Source of the DNA: Coptis chinensis
Lineage: Eukaryota > Streptophyta > Magnoliopsida > Ranunculales > Ranunculaceae
Direction: 5' to 3'
DNA length: 64,000 nucleotides
Assembly (NCBI GenBank): GCA_015680905.1
Contig: CM027381.1
Coordinates: 59,338,501-59,402,500, forward strand
Shown: positions 46,301-58,381 of the stretch, piece by piece
Layout of the letters: every line of letters begins with the position of its first letter
Position numbering within the stretch: the first letter of the stretch is position 1
Position numbers and translations under genes: made by a program
Notes under the pieces: model-generated
Seen by the model: only the letters and a program-made list of their open reading frames with translations
What the model was told of the DNA's origin: nothing
Database searches by the model: none

Positions 46301-48628
46301 AATTGTGATGACAACTTGGAGCAGTATGCTACGATGACTCTAGCTAATTCGCTGGTCTTGCTACAATAAGGGTGGTCGTTTGGCCACTTCCAATCTTGGA
46401 GACATCTTTACTTCAGTGTTTGGCGGGAGACTGGTGCAGTCCCACCATGCCAACATGGTATTTGATTTAGTATGGTGATTCGTCAATGACCTATGGAATT
46501 TGAGATTTCAATGATGGGGTTGAAAGTGAGACGTTGTAAGGCACCGCTAGAAAGGGGTTTCTAAAGATGATCATGCAGGTTTGTCATCTTTGCCATGCAT
46601 TAGTATAACACCAAGAGCATTATATCACTCAGGGGGTGGTGCAACCACTCTATTCAGTTAAGAGCTCATGATGAACTTTGGAATTTCTTGATTGAAATGG
46701 TTCATTCATGCACATAGTTTTGACAAGCGCTAGCAAAAGTATGATATCGTTTTGTAGAAAGCACGGTTTTGCTAGCGGTTTTACGAGATTGGGAGAAGAT
46801 TTTGCTAGCTCCCTCATGGTATATGGTACAGTGTCCACTTCTCTACCAGTTTGCACAGGAGCACTAATCTTTGGGCACTGCAGACTGAAGTCATAATCTT
46901 GATAGTTTCGGCACTCGATAGAGAAACAGGCTTATCTTTCTCTTTGCAGGTCGGTTATGCACGCCGTTTCTTGTGATGGAAACTAGGTTACAGTGGCTTT
47001 CTGAAGACATGAGGCACCACACTTGTTTTTCCAATATTTGATTAAGTAACTTTCATCTTTGTAAGGAGGTCAGAAAACTGGTTTTTGTGGTGCAAGTCAG
47101 AAAAATGGGTATAACTTTCTCTCTAGGGTTGGTTGTAAAAGCCGTTTCTTGTGCTAAAAACTACATTCAGTTGTCTTCCTAATGGCACTGCACCTATTAC
47201 TTCTTTAATTATTTCAGTTATACAAGTCTTTCGAAGGCAGAGAAATTGGTTAGTTTTAACACATGTGGAGAAACAGACCAGTATGATGCCCTCCCTTGAG
47301 GTGTTGAATCTTTTCTGTGAATGTGGGCTGAACTCGGAACTTCGATAGCCAGTTTGATACATATCACAAGAACGAGCATATCTTTCTCCACTCAGATTGG
47401 GTTTGCAAGTCATTAATTGTTTTAGAAATCAGATTCAAGCATCTTTCCAGTAGTACATGGGAGAAAGTACCGTTCTTATTAAAGTGGTATAGAAATTCAG
47501 ATATTTAAGTGCACAGGTGGGACACTAGCAATCTAGCTTGTTTTTACACATCTTAGTAAAATAGGCATATCTCCTTCTACCAAGGTCAGATCTGCATGTC
47601 ATTAATTTCTAGTGAAAGTAGATACGTTAAGCTTTCCAACGATATATGGTGGTGTCCCTGGTTCTACCTTAGAAGAAACATAATTACCGACCTTTTGGAC
47701 GTTACGTAGCAGTATGGAACGATTGTCAGTATCACACATGTGACCCAATTCTGAAAGATCTCGGCGGCGCGCACGCTGTCACCACCTAGCTATACTTTGT
47801 GGTTGCTATTTTTGATGTCAAAATCCACTATTTTTCCTTCCAAAGTCATCATTTTTAGATTTTTGTTCCTTTTTACCATTTCAGAAGTAAATCTAAGTCC
47901 GATTTGGACTTGATTTTTGGTAGATTACTTCTGTTATTATCTAGTTCATTATCTCTCAGCAACATGAAAAATAAAAACATGATAGCTTTCATGAGATTGA
48001 GCTGGTGGTTAAAGTCGTCTCTTCTAATCAAGAAGTGTTTCTACCGGTTTTAGAGATGTATTGACTTTCTAGCTCTATCCTACACCGGGGGTGGTTGTTC
48101 GGCTGCTTTCGATTATAGCAAGGGACAAGTTCTTCTCGTTGCTAGGATGTTATGACCCATGGAAATCAGTACACATAATAGATAGATGTCTGTTGTGCAT
48201 GTGATGATAGAGATTAGTATAACAACTTAAAAAGTTCGTATTCAGTTTGGAAAAGGAATGGTGACGTCCAAGACAAATTGAACTTTGAGCTTGTACATCA
48301 CATGGTTTACACAAAGCAAAACTTCTTGTGTGGAATTTGGTTTAGTTGTATTGCCACAGTGGGTGTGGTAGTCCAATCACTTCCAACATTGACTACAACT
48401 TGGTTTCTGGACATCATTAATTGATGGGGAGAGGGGCACTTGCTATCCATCCACGCCCCAATAGTATGTTTATATTAGCTTCAATTGTGATAACAACTTG
48501 GTGCAGTATGTTACGATGACTCTAACTTGTTTGCTGGTCTTACAACAATGGGGGTGGTCGTTCGGCCACTTCCAATGTTGGAGACATGTTTACTTTAGTG
48601 TTTACTGGAGGACTGGTGCAGTCACGCC
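43361..48628. repeat. Z region, copy B: tandem about 2.19-kb units
   Basis: It begins as in copy A with the possible LTR remnant and primer-like site (43761-43773). Unit starts 'aacatgaaaaat' are at 45770 and 47961, giving a period of 2191 bp. Within each unit are four or five ~180-bp subrepeats, the GACTG-GTG-CAGTC dyad (46422, 48610; mutated at 44946) and the GGGGGTGGTGC..CCAC dyad (45177, 46629). Short open frames on both strands are not conserved between units. Confidence 0.82.
43761..43773 (+). promoter_or_regulatory. Copia-type primer site, copy B
   Basis: TGGTATCAAAGGC: closer than copy A to the initiator-Met primer site used by plant copia elements. It supports reading Z as an internal region. 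Confidence 0.55.
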
Positions 48629-48633
48629 ATGCC
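48629..48633. repeat. Target-site duplication ATGCC (left of Y solo LTR)
   Basis: ATGCC at 48629-48633 is repeated exactly at 49901-49905. The uninterrupted site is seen in the neighbouring unit ('ccatgccaacatgg', about 46446). Confidence 0.95.
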
Positions 48634-49900
48634 TGATAGGGTTATATATTAAAATCATTACTTTTGTATTAACTCTAATTCTTTATATTTTGAATGAGAA
48701 TCATATGGGCAAATGTTATGCATATTATATATGTTATTAGTTATATGCATGCGTCTAATACTTTATGTTGTAGATGATATGGTGTGAACACATAGAAGAT
48801 CATATCATATCATCAGCATCTTATAAAGTATAAGTAATCGTTCACAACCTAGATGGATTTGGACAAACCATTAGTACGGTTGTAGTATAATCTGGTATTA
48901 GTCTATCTTGACTATAGGATTACACTAGTACACTTTGTGTGTATTGAACAGGACCAAGTGAGGTTGTTTCTCTTTATACTGACTATATAAGAGAACAAAC
49001 TCCTCCATTATTATGGATGCTTGTCCTCCTAATCCGGATATAATAACGAGCACTTACATGCATTATACATTGCTTTAAATCATCAATGAGTGAGATTCAT
49101 TTGTGAATCAACAAACTTGATGGATTGGGTAATGACATTGTATGTAAGGTGTGCTGTTGATTATAGAAGGAATCCGTAACCCGCAGGAAGTCGGGTTGAT
49201 GATGTCCCCTTGAGGAGCTCAAAAAGATTGTCATGTAAACCCTACAGGTGGATTTATTCCGACATGACAATGAGGTTGAGTGGCACTACTCAAGAACATA
49301 AGAAGTTGATTAATGTAGTTGTCAGTAACTTGACTTAATCAATGGAAATTTGATATCTTAAATATGGGGAGATCCACAAGCATATAATATGGAGCCCATA
49401 AATATTGACACGTAATTTGGGATTAGGGCGGTAGTGCAACAATGACCTTTAGTGGAATAAGCCATTTGTTGACGGACTTGGGCCGTGTGTTCTGGGCGAA
49501 CAAGGGAAGCCCAAGCCCGTCTGGAGGCCCAACCCAAATTTCTCCTCATGGTCCCTGTTGTAACCTATAAATAGAATCTCTTCTCTCCTGGCCGAAATTC
49601 ACTATTCACTAGATTGAAAAGAGAGGCAAGGAAAGATAGATCCAAAATTGGATCTAGCTTTGTGAGAAAGAAGGGGGTTGGTAGATCGTTGCCCACACAA
49701 CGTCTAATCTATTGAAAGGAATACAACAGAAGAACAAGGGGTTGATTGTTGATTCGGATTCATAGCTATTGGTTTCTTAGAGTTATCACAGCTGATTCAA
49801 AGGTATATTTTCTATCAAAAATCATGAGAACCCATTAATTCTGCTGCGCATGGTTTTCACGGTTTGTAGAAATTTGCATTATGAAATAACGGTTCCTACA
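48634..49900 (+). mobile_element. Complete copia-type solo LTR ('Y')
   Basis: 1267 bp, TGATAGGGTTATA to GGTTCCTACA, with exact 5-bp duplications and no internal sequence. It contains a TATA box at 49566. The first half is the same as 14526-15139 (reverse). The purine tract 'aagtgggagat' before that other copy is copia-like; the assignment to copia rests on that and on the end sequence only. Confidence 0.93.
49566..49573 (+). promoter_or_regulatory. TATA box of the Y LTR
   Basis: TATAAATA lies in 'aacctataaatagaatctc', about 335 bp before the LTR end, a usual place for the U3/R border. Confidence 0.65.
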
Positions 49901-49905
49901 ATGCC

Positions 49906-51526
49906 TACATGGTATTTGATTCATTATGGTGATTCGTTAGACCTATGCAATTCGAGATTTCAGTGATAGGGTCGAAAGTGAGACGTTGTAAGGAACCACC
50001 AGAAAAGGGTTTCTAAAGATGATCATGCAGGTTTGTCATCTTCGCCATGCTTTAGTATGACACCAAGAGCTTTATATCACTCAGGGGGTGGTGTAGCCAC
50101 TCTATTAAGTTAAGAGCTCATGATGAACTTTGGAATTTCTCGATTGAAATGGTTCATTCATGTACTTAGTTTCAATAAGCGCTAGCAAAAGAGCGATATC
50201 TTTCTGTACAAAGCTCAGTTTTGCAAGCGGTTTTATGGGACTGGAAGAAGATTCTGCTAGCTCCCTCATGGTATATGGTGCAGTGTCCACATCTCTACCA
50301 GTTTGCACAAGAGCACTATTCTTTTGGGCACTGCAGACTGAACTTTTCATCTTTGATAGTTTCGGCACGCGACAGAGAAATGGGCATATCTTCCTCTTTG
50401 CAGGTCGGTTATGCACTCCGTTTCTTGTGTTGGAAACTAGGTTACAGTGGCTTTCTAAAGACATGAGGCACCAAACTTGTTTTTCCTATATTTGATTCAG
50501 TAGGTTACATCTTTGTAAGGAGGTTAGAAGACTGGTTTTTGTGGTGCAAGTCAGAAAAATGGGTATAACTTTCTCTCCGGGGGTCGGTTGTAAAAGTCGT
50601 TTCTTGCGCGAAAAACTACATCCTGTTGTCTTCCTAGAGGCACTACACCTTTTACTTCTTTAATTATTTCAGTTATACATGCCTTTCGAAGGCAGAGACA
50701 TTGGTTAATTTTAACACATGTGGAGAAACAGACCAGTATGACGCCCTCCCTTGAGGTGTTGAATCTTTTCTGTGAATGTGGGCTGAACTTGGAACTTCAA
50801 TAGCCAGTTTGATATATATCACAAGAATGGGCATATCTTTCTCCACGCATATCGTGTTCACAAGCCGTTGATTGTTTTAGAAATCAAATTCAAGCATCTT
50901 TCCAGTAGTACAAGGGAGAAAGTTCCGTTCTTAATAAGGTATTGAAATTCAGATATTTAAGTGCACATGTTGGACAATGGCTATCTAGCTTATTTTGACA
51001 CATCTCAGTTAAACAGGCATATCTTCTTCTACCAAGGTCGGATCTGCACGTCATTTATTTCTAGTGAAAGCAGATACGTTAAGCTTTCAACGATATATGG
51101 TGGTGTCCCTGGTTTTGCCAGGGAAGAAACCTAATTACCGACCTTTTGGACGTTATATAGCAGTATGGAACGGTTGTCAGAATGACGCATGTGACCCCAA
51201 TTAAGAAAGATCTCGATGGTGCGCATGCTATCACCACCAAGCTATGCTCTGTGGTCGCTATTTTCAAGGTCAAATTCCACTGTTTTTCCTTACAAATTCA
51301 TCATTTTTAGATTTTCTTTCCTTTTTACCGTTTCGGAAGTAAATCTGAGTCTAATTTGGGCTAGATTTTTGGTAGATTACTTCTGTTATTATCTAGTTCA
51401 TTATCTCTTAGCAACATGAAAAATCGAAACTTGATAGCTTTCATGATATTTAGCTTATGGTTGAAGTCATCTCTTCTAATTAGGAAGTGTTTCTGCCAGT
51501 TTCAGAGATGTATTGACTTTCTAGCT
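49906..51526. repeat. Z region, third unit end and fourth unit start
   Basis: It continues the unit interrupted by Y. A new unit starts at 51413 ('aacatgaaaaatcgaaac'). Subtracting Y and its duplication, the period is about 2180 bp. The fourth unit is cut at 51526 by Athila-like element 2, inside 'gactttctagct'. Confidence 0.82.
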
Positions 51527-52993
51527 TGATAAAATGTAAAACAATAGTTTTACCTACGAATAAGTAACGAGACTCAAACGTAAGTAAAACTAAGGCTTAT
51601 TTTGTGCTTATGTTATCAAAGTTTTCTACTCTCGATGCTATTGTAATATAGTTGGAATAGAAGATTTGTTCCACTCCTAGTTCTTTAGAAGTTTAAGTTA
51701 ACTATGATTATCAGTCTATCAAGGTCAATGAGAGTAAGCGGCGTAAAATATACTACGATGGGAAGCGCTAATCAATATGCGAATAAATTTAAATGACGAA
51801 TTCAAATACTAACTTGACAATAGAGAATGAATTAGGGGAATTCGATTCCACCTCGATTCGACTTAATCAACTAACACGAAATGTAAGTAATCCAAATTTC
51901 AATGCTTTTCGATAACAAACTGGTATTTCTAATCCCTAATTATTCATGGCAATCTCTACCAAATAATAACTAGCACGTGAAGTAATCAAACCCATTCTCA
52001 TGGTGAACTAATTACTTTCTAGAATTGAATAGATTATCACGACGATTTCTAAGCTAACAAAATCAAGTTTTCATCAAGGCTTCCTCAAACCCCTCTAATG
52101 GAGGTTTTAGCCTTGAGTTATTAAACTATCATTTCTATATGAATTTAAGCAAGACATGATATAAATATTATAAATTTACTAATTTGATCTAATCAAGGAT
52201 TCACAACTAAATTAACAACTAAGAAATGATTAATAACTAAATCATCAAAATTAGATCTAAGTGATTTAATAATTAAAACAAGATTATGAGTAACAAACTA
52301 ACTTTATTGATCTAATGAAATAAAAGAGTATTGATTCAACAACTGAATTAAAAACAAGTAAATAAAACTAATTAATGGAGTCTAACTAATTTATTTTCTA
52401 ATCTAGGTCTAGCTTATGAGTCTGCCTACTTTCCTCCTTTCAAGAAGAGAAAGAGATCCTCAATATCGTGCATGGGCCTGGAGCCATATTTTGGGTCAGA
52501 AAATCGAGCCCAGAACCCAATTTCTTCAGTCCACAGAGGTCTTTTCAGCTGAATTTGACTTCAACAAACTTATCGTCCACTTCTGCTCCTTTGATTGGGT
52601 CAAGGTTTAGACCATTGGAAAGCTCTTTCCAAGGCGGTCATTTTGACATAAGGTAGGCCCAATTCCGAGGTCTGAGTCCAGAGATACGGTCTTCGGAAAT
52701 TCTGTTGACTTTTGTGTGTTGTTTCTACCCGCGTTGACTTTGACTTTTCAGCTTTCCCCGGGCTTTAAAAAGGCTTTTTCTCCTTGAATCTTGGCCTTTA
52801 ATCACAGAACTTTTTAGCAACCAACCCTTGCTCCTTTATCTCGCAAAAGTGACACATTTATGCACATAATTGACTCCAATGCCTGAAATACACAAAAGCA
52901 CGTAATCAGCATTAACTTTTATTTATTACTTGCATAATTGGTCTAAAAGTATTATTGTTAAGGGGTTAAAGCTACAGTTTTGGGCTCTTATCA
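51527..52993 (-). mobile_element. 3' LTR of Athila-like element 2
   Basis: 1467 bp; minus-strand TGATAAGAGCCC (52993) to TTTTATCA (51527). It is most like the LTRs at 16093 and 40457 in its second half. The adjoining PPT identifies it as the 3' LTR. Confidence 0.93.
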
Positions 52994-53007
52994 AACCACC
53001 CCCAAAC
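52994..53007 (-). other. Polypurine tract of element 2
   Basis: Minus GTTTGGGGGTGGTT directly before the LTR, identical in core to the one at 40444. Confidence 0.85.
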
Positions 53008-54520
53008 AACATTTTGCTTGTCCTCAAGCAAATATGAGAAATTAGAATAAGTGACCAAAAATGGAGTTCTAACTAATCTCGTTTTGCCGAGTGTGATTGC
53101 ACTGACCATATGTAACAAGGCCTTAAACTACTAGGAATTCCATAGTGGACGAGTTCTAACCACTCTAATTTTTCCGCTCAAGTTTTGCTACTCCAGTGTG
53201 CATTGGGCACACTTTACCTTACAATCTCAATGACACACAAGGAAGCCGAAGTCGATCAAACACATCTGTCACTTACTATCACACTAACCTATTCCTAATT
53301 GAGCTAGAGGTCTTTATTAGGTGTTGTGGGGATTAGCAGATGGTTTAAGAAGGAAGGAAATGGATATTCAAAAAGGACAAGTCTGAGTTAATAGGGTCTT
53401 CATATTACGTAACTAGAGAAACCCTTGTTCTTTTGCTTCTACACTTTGTTTCCATTCTTAGCCTTTTTATTTTGGCTTTTTGACTCCTTTTATTCTATTT
53501 TTTGAGTTTTTATTTTGTTTCTATTTTTATTTTTATTTTATTTTCTTTGGATGGAAACTTCTTTTCTTTTTCTTTACTGAAGCAACTAACTAATTTTTGT
53601 TTAAATAGGTTTTTTTTTTCTCTTTTCTTCACTCATCCTATTTTCAGACTCATTCTAAAATGGGTAGGTTGATTTTTTTTTATTTTGCTTTGTTTTCGTA
53701 AAAGGGTAAAGGAATTGTGGTTTATGAAGGCTAAAGAAAGGCTCAGAGGGGCGACTAGCAGAAAATAATTTCATAAGGTTTGAATTTCTAGCTATATCGA
53801 TCCAAAGAGGGCCTAAATTCTCGCTTAGGATATGGTATAGTTATCAAGCAAGTGGACATGTGATTTCTCTATCCAGATTTTACTTCTCCTTTGTGTCATT
53901 TCTTAAATATTTCACTCGTATAAGGCTTTAGGCTATATTCTCATAGGATTTGTAGAATAAATACTCTAGCCTAGATTTCAGAAACTTACTGCCAAACAAT
54001 CATAAATACTTATGTAATATATTTATAGATAGATGCAAAGATTATTACCTACATATTAACCTAAGTTTCTAAAAATTATTCTAATGCAAAAGCTAACATG
54101 AGACTTCTAGATTATTAAGAGCATAGAGAAAGGAAACAATACCAATATTCCTAAGTGTATAGCATAACATATTTTTATTTTTATTTTTGAAATTTATGAA
54201 ATTTTAACTAGAAAACAAGTGAATATTGTACCTATCTATATCCTAACAGATGCCTTAATTACACTTGTTTCTATGCCACCCCCAAACAAGAAGCATGCTT
54301 TGTCATCAAAGTATTGAAATAAAAAGGGTAGAAAAATATCATGGAAATGCGTGAAATTCTGGAACGTCTGCAAAACAAGGTTAAAACATACTAATATAGA
54401 AAAAGAAAAACAGATGCAACTCTATATGAGTTCCACCAGTTATGGGGTTAACAAGAATCAAATTGCTTGGGACATAATCAGACACTAACTGAAACTAAAA
54501 ACTTACCTTATCTCCCGCGT
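53008..54520 (-). other. 3' untranslated region of element 2
   Basis: 1.5 kb without coding potential, colinear with 38710-40443. On the plus strand it is T-rich (53440-53700), the complement of the purine-rich stretch in element 1. Confidence 0.75.
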
Positions 54521-55446
54521 TTAAACGTCATCCTCCTCCTCCTCATCATCATCTTCATAAGACCAAGGCTCTTTTGCGTCCTGCCACGCTATGATAACTT
54601 GCCAAGCCCTTCGCCGTGTGTCATCAACCCGTGTTAACCTGTCTAGTGTTACTCGGTCTGATGGGGTGTAAGGAGCAACCAAATGAGGTTGCACCTGCCA
54701 TCCTACCAAGTCATAACTTCGAAATGAACGAACCACGCAATTGGTGGGTCTCATGACTTCACCCTTTTCCAATCTGTGAACTGGGTACATAATACAGGTA
54801 AACAACCGCACATGATGTAGCAAACCAAAACAGGCATAAGAAGATACTTATGCCTCATGATATGAGCTCTCTTTAGACTAGCCACTAAAACTCTGGGAAT
54901 GTCATATAGGCGACGTCCCTCAGCTAAAGCAAGGAAAACGTCACCAGCGGTACTATTTGCAAAAGTAAACTGCCACTCACCTAAAATATTCATCAGGATG
55001 AATAACATGGTGGTGCCTACATTCAAGGACAGGCTACCAAAGGCTATGTTATATCGCCCTTGGTCCATTATACGAAATACCCCTCCCCCATAATACTCGT
55101 GGAAATATGCATAGTCATAGAGGTATGCATTATCAGTCATATATCCCCACGTGTGTGTAAGATTAGGCAAAGGTAATCCCGAAACCAAAGCTACCAAATT
55201 CTTACTGAATTCTAGTGGCGTGTCATCAACTACGATGGAGAATTGTTGTTCTCCATCTTGGTTACAATAGAAATTAACATTATTGTATAAATAAGCAATA
55301 AGCTGAGGTGAGTACGAGTAGTCGTCACTTACCAGTAGATGCCTCCATCCTAACTGCAAGATCCTGTCGCGGAACCAACCTCCAGAGGTCTTGCTTCCCA
55401 ACAAGTCTTCGAAAGACTACTCAGGTATGATTGTAGGAGATGTCAT
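54521..55446 (-). pseudogene. Post-pol ORF B of element 2
   Basis: The minus ATG at 55444-55446 gives MTSPTIIPE followed by a stop (Gln in element 1). The body continues WRHLLVSDDYSYSPQLIAYL, FYCNQDGEQQFSIVVDDTPL, ALVSGLPLPN, YLYDYAYFHEYYGGG, NVGTTMLFILMNILGEWQF and LVASLKRAHIMRHKYLLMP. A frameshift near 54790 leads into MRPTNCVVRSF, VDDTRRRAWQVIIAW and an acidic tail of Asp/Glu ending at 54521. Most differences from element 1 are conservative, so the protein was probably kept under selection while the family was active. The function is unknown. Confidence 0.77.
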
Positions 55447-55562
55447 CACAAAACTACTCTCTAGAAAAGCTACAAATGAACCTGGAACAACCCACAAAAA
55501 ATCGGAATTTTTCGTGCCTACAGAGGTCAGAGTGCGGGTGGCGTTCAAACTATGCCTTGTAT

Positions 55563-55655
55563 GGGCGCAAGTCGCGCTCAGGTGCAAATGGAGTAACAGG
55601 CGTGTCAGGGCTAGGCGCACTCACAATTTGTCTTGGGAGGGCGCGGGTCGCGCTC
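55563..55655 (-). repeat. GC-rich repeats before ORF B of element 2
   Basis: Two clear minus-strand units, GAGCGCGACTTGCGCCC (55563-55579) and GAGCGCGACCCGCGCCC (55639-55655), lie 76 bp apart, which equals one long plus one short unit of element 1. A weaker unit lies between them. Confidence 0.82.
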
Positions 55656-55760
55656 TGTGTGTTCTGAGCAGGGTGAAGTGAAAAATAAAAGGAAAAATTG
55701 GAGCTTTAAGGTGAGAGATGAAAGTGAGATGCGTAGGTTTTGTGTGGAGAATGAAGGAAG

Positions 55761-55768
55761 TTTATATA
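55761..55768 (-). promoter_or_regulatory. TATA-like box upstream of ORF B (element 2)
   Basis: Minus TATATAAA in 'accatatataaacttccttc', at the same distance before the pyrimidine-rich stretch as in element 1 (37332). It differs in sequence but is kept as a TATA box. Confidence 0.5.
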
Positions 55769-56258
55769 TGGTTTTAGTTTCTAAAACGAATTAACAAGTT
55801 GCCAAAAAAATTTAAGGCAATTGCAGAAAACAAAATATTTCCAAAACCTAAAACGGAAACAACACATATTCCTTCTTCCAAAACAAACCTAATATCTTTT
55901 AGGTTGAATTTAGAATAGCAACTTCCTAACTCATTGAAATTTCATCCTACCACAATATCTAATCATAGCCAAGCCACTATCGGCACCATTCCCAACACTC
56001 ATTGTATAATTACTTCTAATTTTGTGGATTATATTAAAACAATGCTAAAAGAAATAATACCACCCCCAAACAATTCGGGAAGGTGGGATTAATGTTAAAA
56101 TTATCGCATACGTAGAAAAGAATCACAATAAATTAAAATCGAAATTCAAAATACAATTACCTACCGAATTCAAATTTAACTAATGAATTCAACAACTTAA
56201 CATCCAAACTAATAAAAACAATAAAAATAACATCAAAACAACAAATTTTTCTAAATAG

Positions 56259-57385
56259 CTAGCCACGAGATGAAGATGGCCCCTGAGATGAAGATTGGGC
56301 CTGGGATGAAGATAGGCTCGAGCCATCAGTCCTTCGGCGACGACGTTCATGCCTTACAGATGCCTCCTCAGAAGAAGAACCCCCCATGGGTGGCATGCGT
56401 TCTAGAATCTCTACTCGAAATTGGTATTTGTGCTCTATCTGCCTTCATTTCTACATGATGTGCATGTGCATCCCGGGCCGAGAGTCTCCATATTATACTG
56501 GAGATCCTTCCCACCATCGTTGAGTTGTTCATAACTCGCCTGAAGGTTCTTTTGTTTATTTTGAATTAAAATCTGCCTAGCCCGTAAATCTTCACAAATA
56601 CCATAAATGCAACGCAAGCCACTATGCAACACTGACATGCGTTCTAAATCAGAAGTACACCTCTCCAAGGCATTTTCATCCAAACATGTCATATCCTCCA
56701 TTTCCTCATCCGAATCAACCACCCTATCCTCCGGTAACTTCCAAGTCTTTTGGATACACTTCGTATAAATAATTGCATTTGAATGCAATTTTATCATAAT
56801 ACAAACAGATTTTGTAACAGCTCTAAAAGACATCATGATCTTAGTGATCAATACCGGGAAGGGCGCAATGCTCTTTCCAACTCCTCTAATCATATTTAAA
56901 ATAAACTCGAGGATGCAGAATTTATACCTCTTCTCTTGCAATATCCAGAGAACGTGCGGACATGTCGGACCCGATGTCGCGGACTTTCTCCTTCCGATGG
57001 CGTTCTTACCAATCCATCGAGCTCTGACCGGTTGGTTGGCAGCAGAGATGACTATCAAACACAATGAGAACCTCCATGACAGTGTCTTTCATCAATGCAG
57101 GAACTCCAGTATACTGGGATTCTTGCAAGGTGGCGTAATGCCTAAAATATCAGCCAACAACTCTCTAAAAACTTCTCTCCTCATCCTAGCCACCTTCATA
57201 AAAATTTTCTGACACTCCAACTCCCTCTTCCTATAGAATTGTTCGACCGAATCAGAGTGGTAGAAATCATCTGTTGAATACCACAACCTATTCCAATCCC
57301 TCCTAATCATCTCGTCACGAAAAAATGGCGTAAAGCGGGTGGCAATAAAAGCTTGTTCTGGCAAAATTCTTTGTCTTTGAGCCAT
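56259..57385 (-). pseudogene. Post-pol ORF A of element 2
   Basis: The minus ATG at 57385 reads MAQRQRILPEQAFIATRFTP, FFRDEMIRRDWNRLWYSTDD and KVARMRREVFRELLADILGI. A frameshifted part (57000-57110) aligns with element 1. Then come CILEFILNMIRGVGKSIAPF, an acidic stretch (DSDEEMEDMTCLDENALE) and a predicted coiled region around LIQNKQKNLQASYEQLNDGG. The end is Arg- and Ser-rich (RHERRRRRTDGSS) with a stop near 56259. Element 1 has the same order. Start choice: this ATG is present in both copies and follows a possible splice acceptor by about 30 nt. Function unknown. Confidence 0.75.
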
Positions 57386-57628
57386 TGAAGTTCTGAAACG
57401 ATTTGTGGGCTGAAGACAATGTAAGCAACGAGTTTGAATAAAACTTACTTAAAAATTTGGGAGGTGGCGCGGTGGTGGCAGTGGTGGTTCGAATTGTTTT
57501 GGAATTTTTTATGTTTTGGTGGTGCAAAAGGTTGGAAATGGTGGTGGAGATGTTGTGGAGAAGTTTTGGAGTGGGTTAAAACTTTTGGCGTGGTGGTATT
57601 TAGGTTTTCTTTTTTTTTTTTATTTTGG

Positions 57629-57637
57629 TTAGGGTTT
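57629..57637 (-). promoter_or_regulatory. Telo-box upstream of ORF A
   Basis: Minus AAACCCTAA, a motif common in plant promoters of growth-related genes. It is a single copy and may be chance. Confidence 0.3.
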
Positions 57638-57701
57638 AAAATTTGGTAATGGCGGAATTGGAAACAAAAACTTGCAATCTGTTTTTGTTGTGAGGAAGGA
57701 G

Positions 57702-57713
57702 ACGCACGTGCGT
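57702..57713 (-). promoter_or_regulatory. G-box palindrome upstream of ORF A
   Basis: ACGCACGTGCGT is a perfect 12-bp palindrome centred on CACGTG, the core bound by plant bZIP and bHLH factors. It lies about 320 bp before ORF A. Activity is inference. Confidence 0.4.
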
Positions 57714-58381
57714 GCGGTATTTGGGCCCAAGCCTAATTCGATTTCCGAATTTTCCGATTTTATGCGCGCAACTTCAAACTAAATTTGCCAATTCCTTACC
57801 AGTCTGATTTTTGCGAATGAGATATGGAAATGATCAGGAGAGAATTTCCAATCCAATGATCCATAAAACACTATATTCTAACTGTGGGTGACATATAACA
57901 AGATGGAAAACACCTCGTAGTGCATGAATGACGTAAGTTATGCGAACAAATGAAATCTAAATTCATAGATAATGTCAACCCGAATCAAAATACGATTAAA
58001 CAGCATAAGCAACACAATAGAAAGTTGAGCAATCACGAATGGAAAGACCGACACCCTATCCCCAAACAAATTTTATAGAACAGAGTTTAGAAAATTTGTT
58101 TTAAACGTGGGTCTTTTAAAGTCAGATTCCCGAGACTTCCTAGATTACTATATATATATATATATAAGGAAAAACAAAAAACAATAAGGACATAATTCAC
58201 ACCATAGAGAAACGTGACTCAAAAACCGAGAAAACATGCAAGAATGGAATGCGTGAATTGCATTAAACGTGGTCTTAGGATCCGGTACTTACAGCCACAC
58301 ACTCCATAGGGAGGGCCGATTACCTAAATGGTGCACTTATCAATATATGGAAGTGAAAGGAAGTACACCAAGCAACAAAGG

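Larger units (their letters stand above)
40457..47612 (+). repeat. Direct segmental duplication, copy B
   Basis: Partner of 16093-23192. Copy B continues past 47612 into further Z units, whereas copy A ends there in the filler junction. Copy B is more complete in X gag and copy A in the X LTR. Confidence 0.85.
57386..58381 (-). other. Spacer between integrase and ORF A (element 2)
   Basis: No gene. The part next to ORF A (57386-57795) is absent from element 1. On the minus strand it holds a G-box palindrome, a telo-box, a CCA-rich stretch and a possible splice acceptor 'acattgtcttcag' just before ORF A. A short (TA)n run lies at 58151-58165. Confidence 0.65.
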
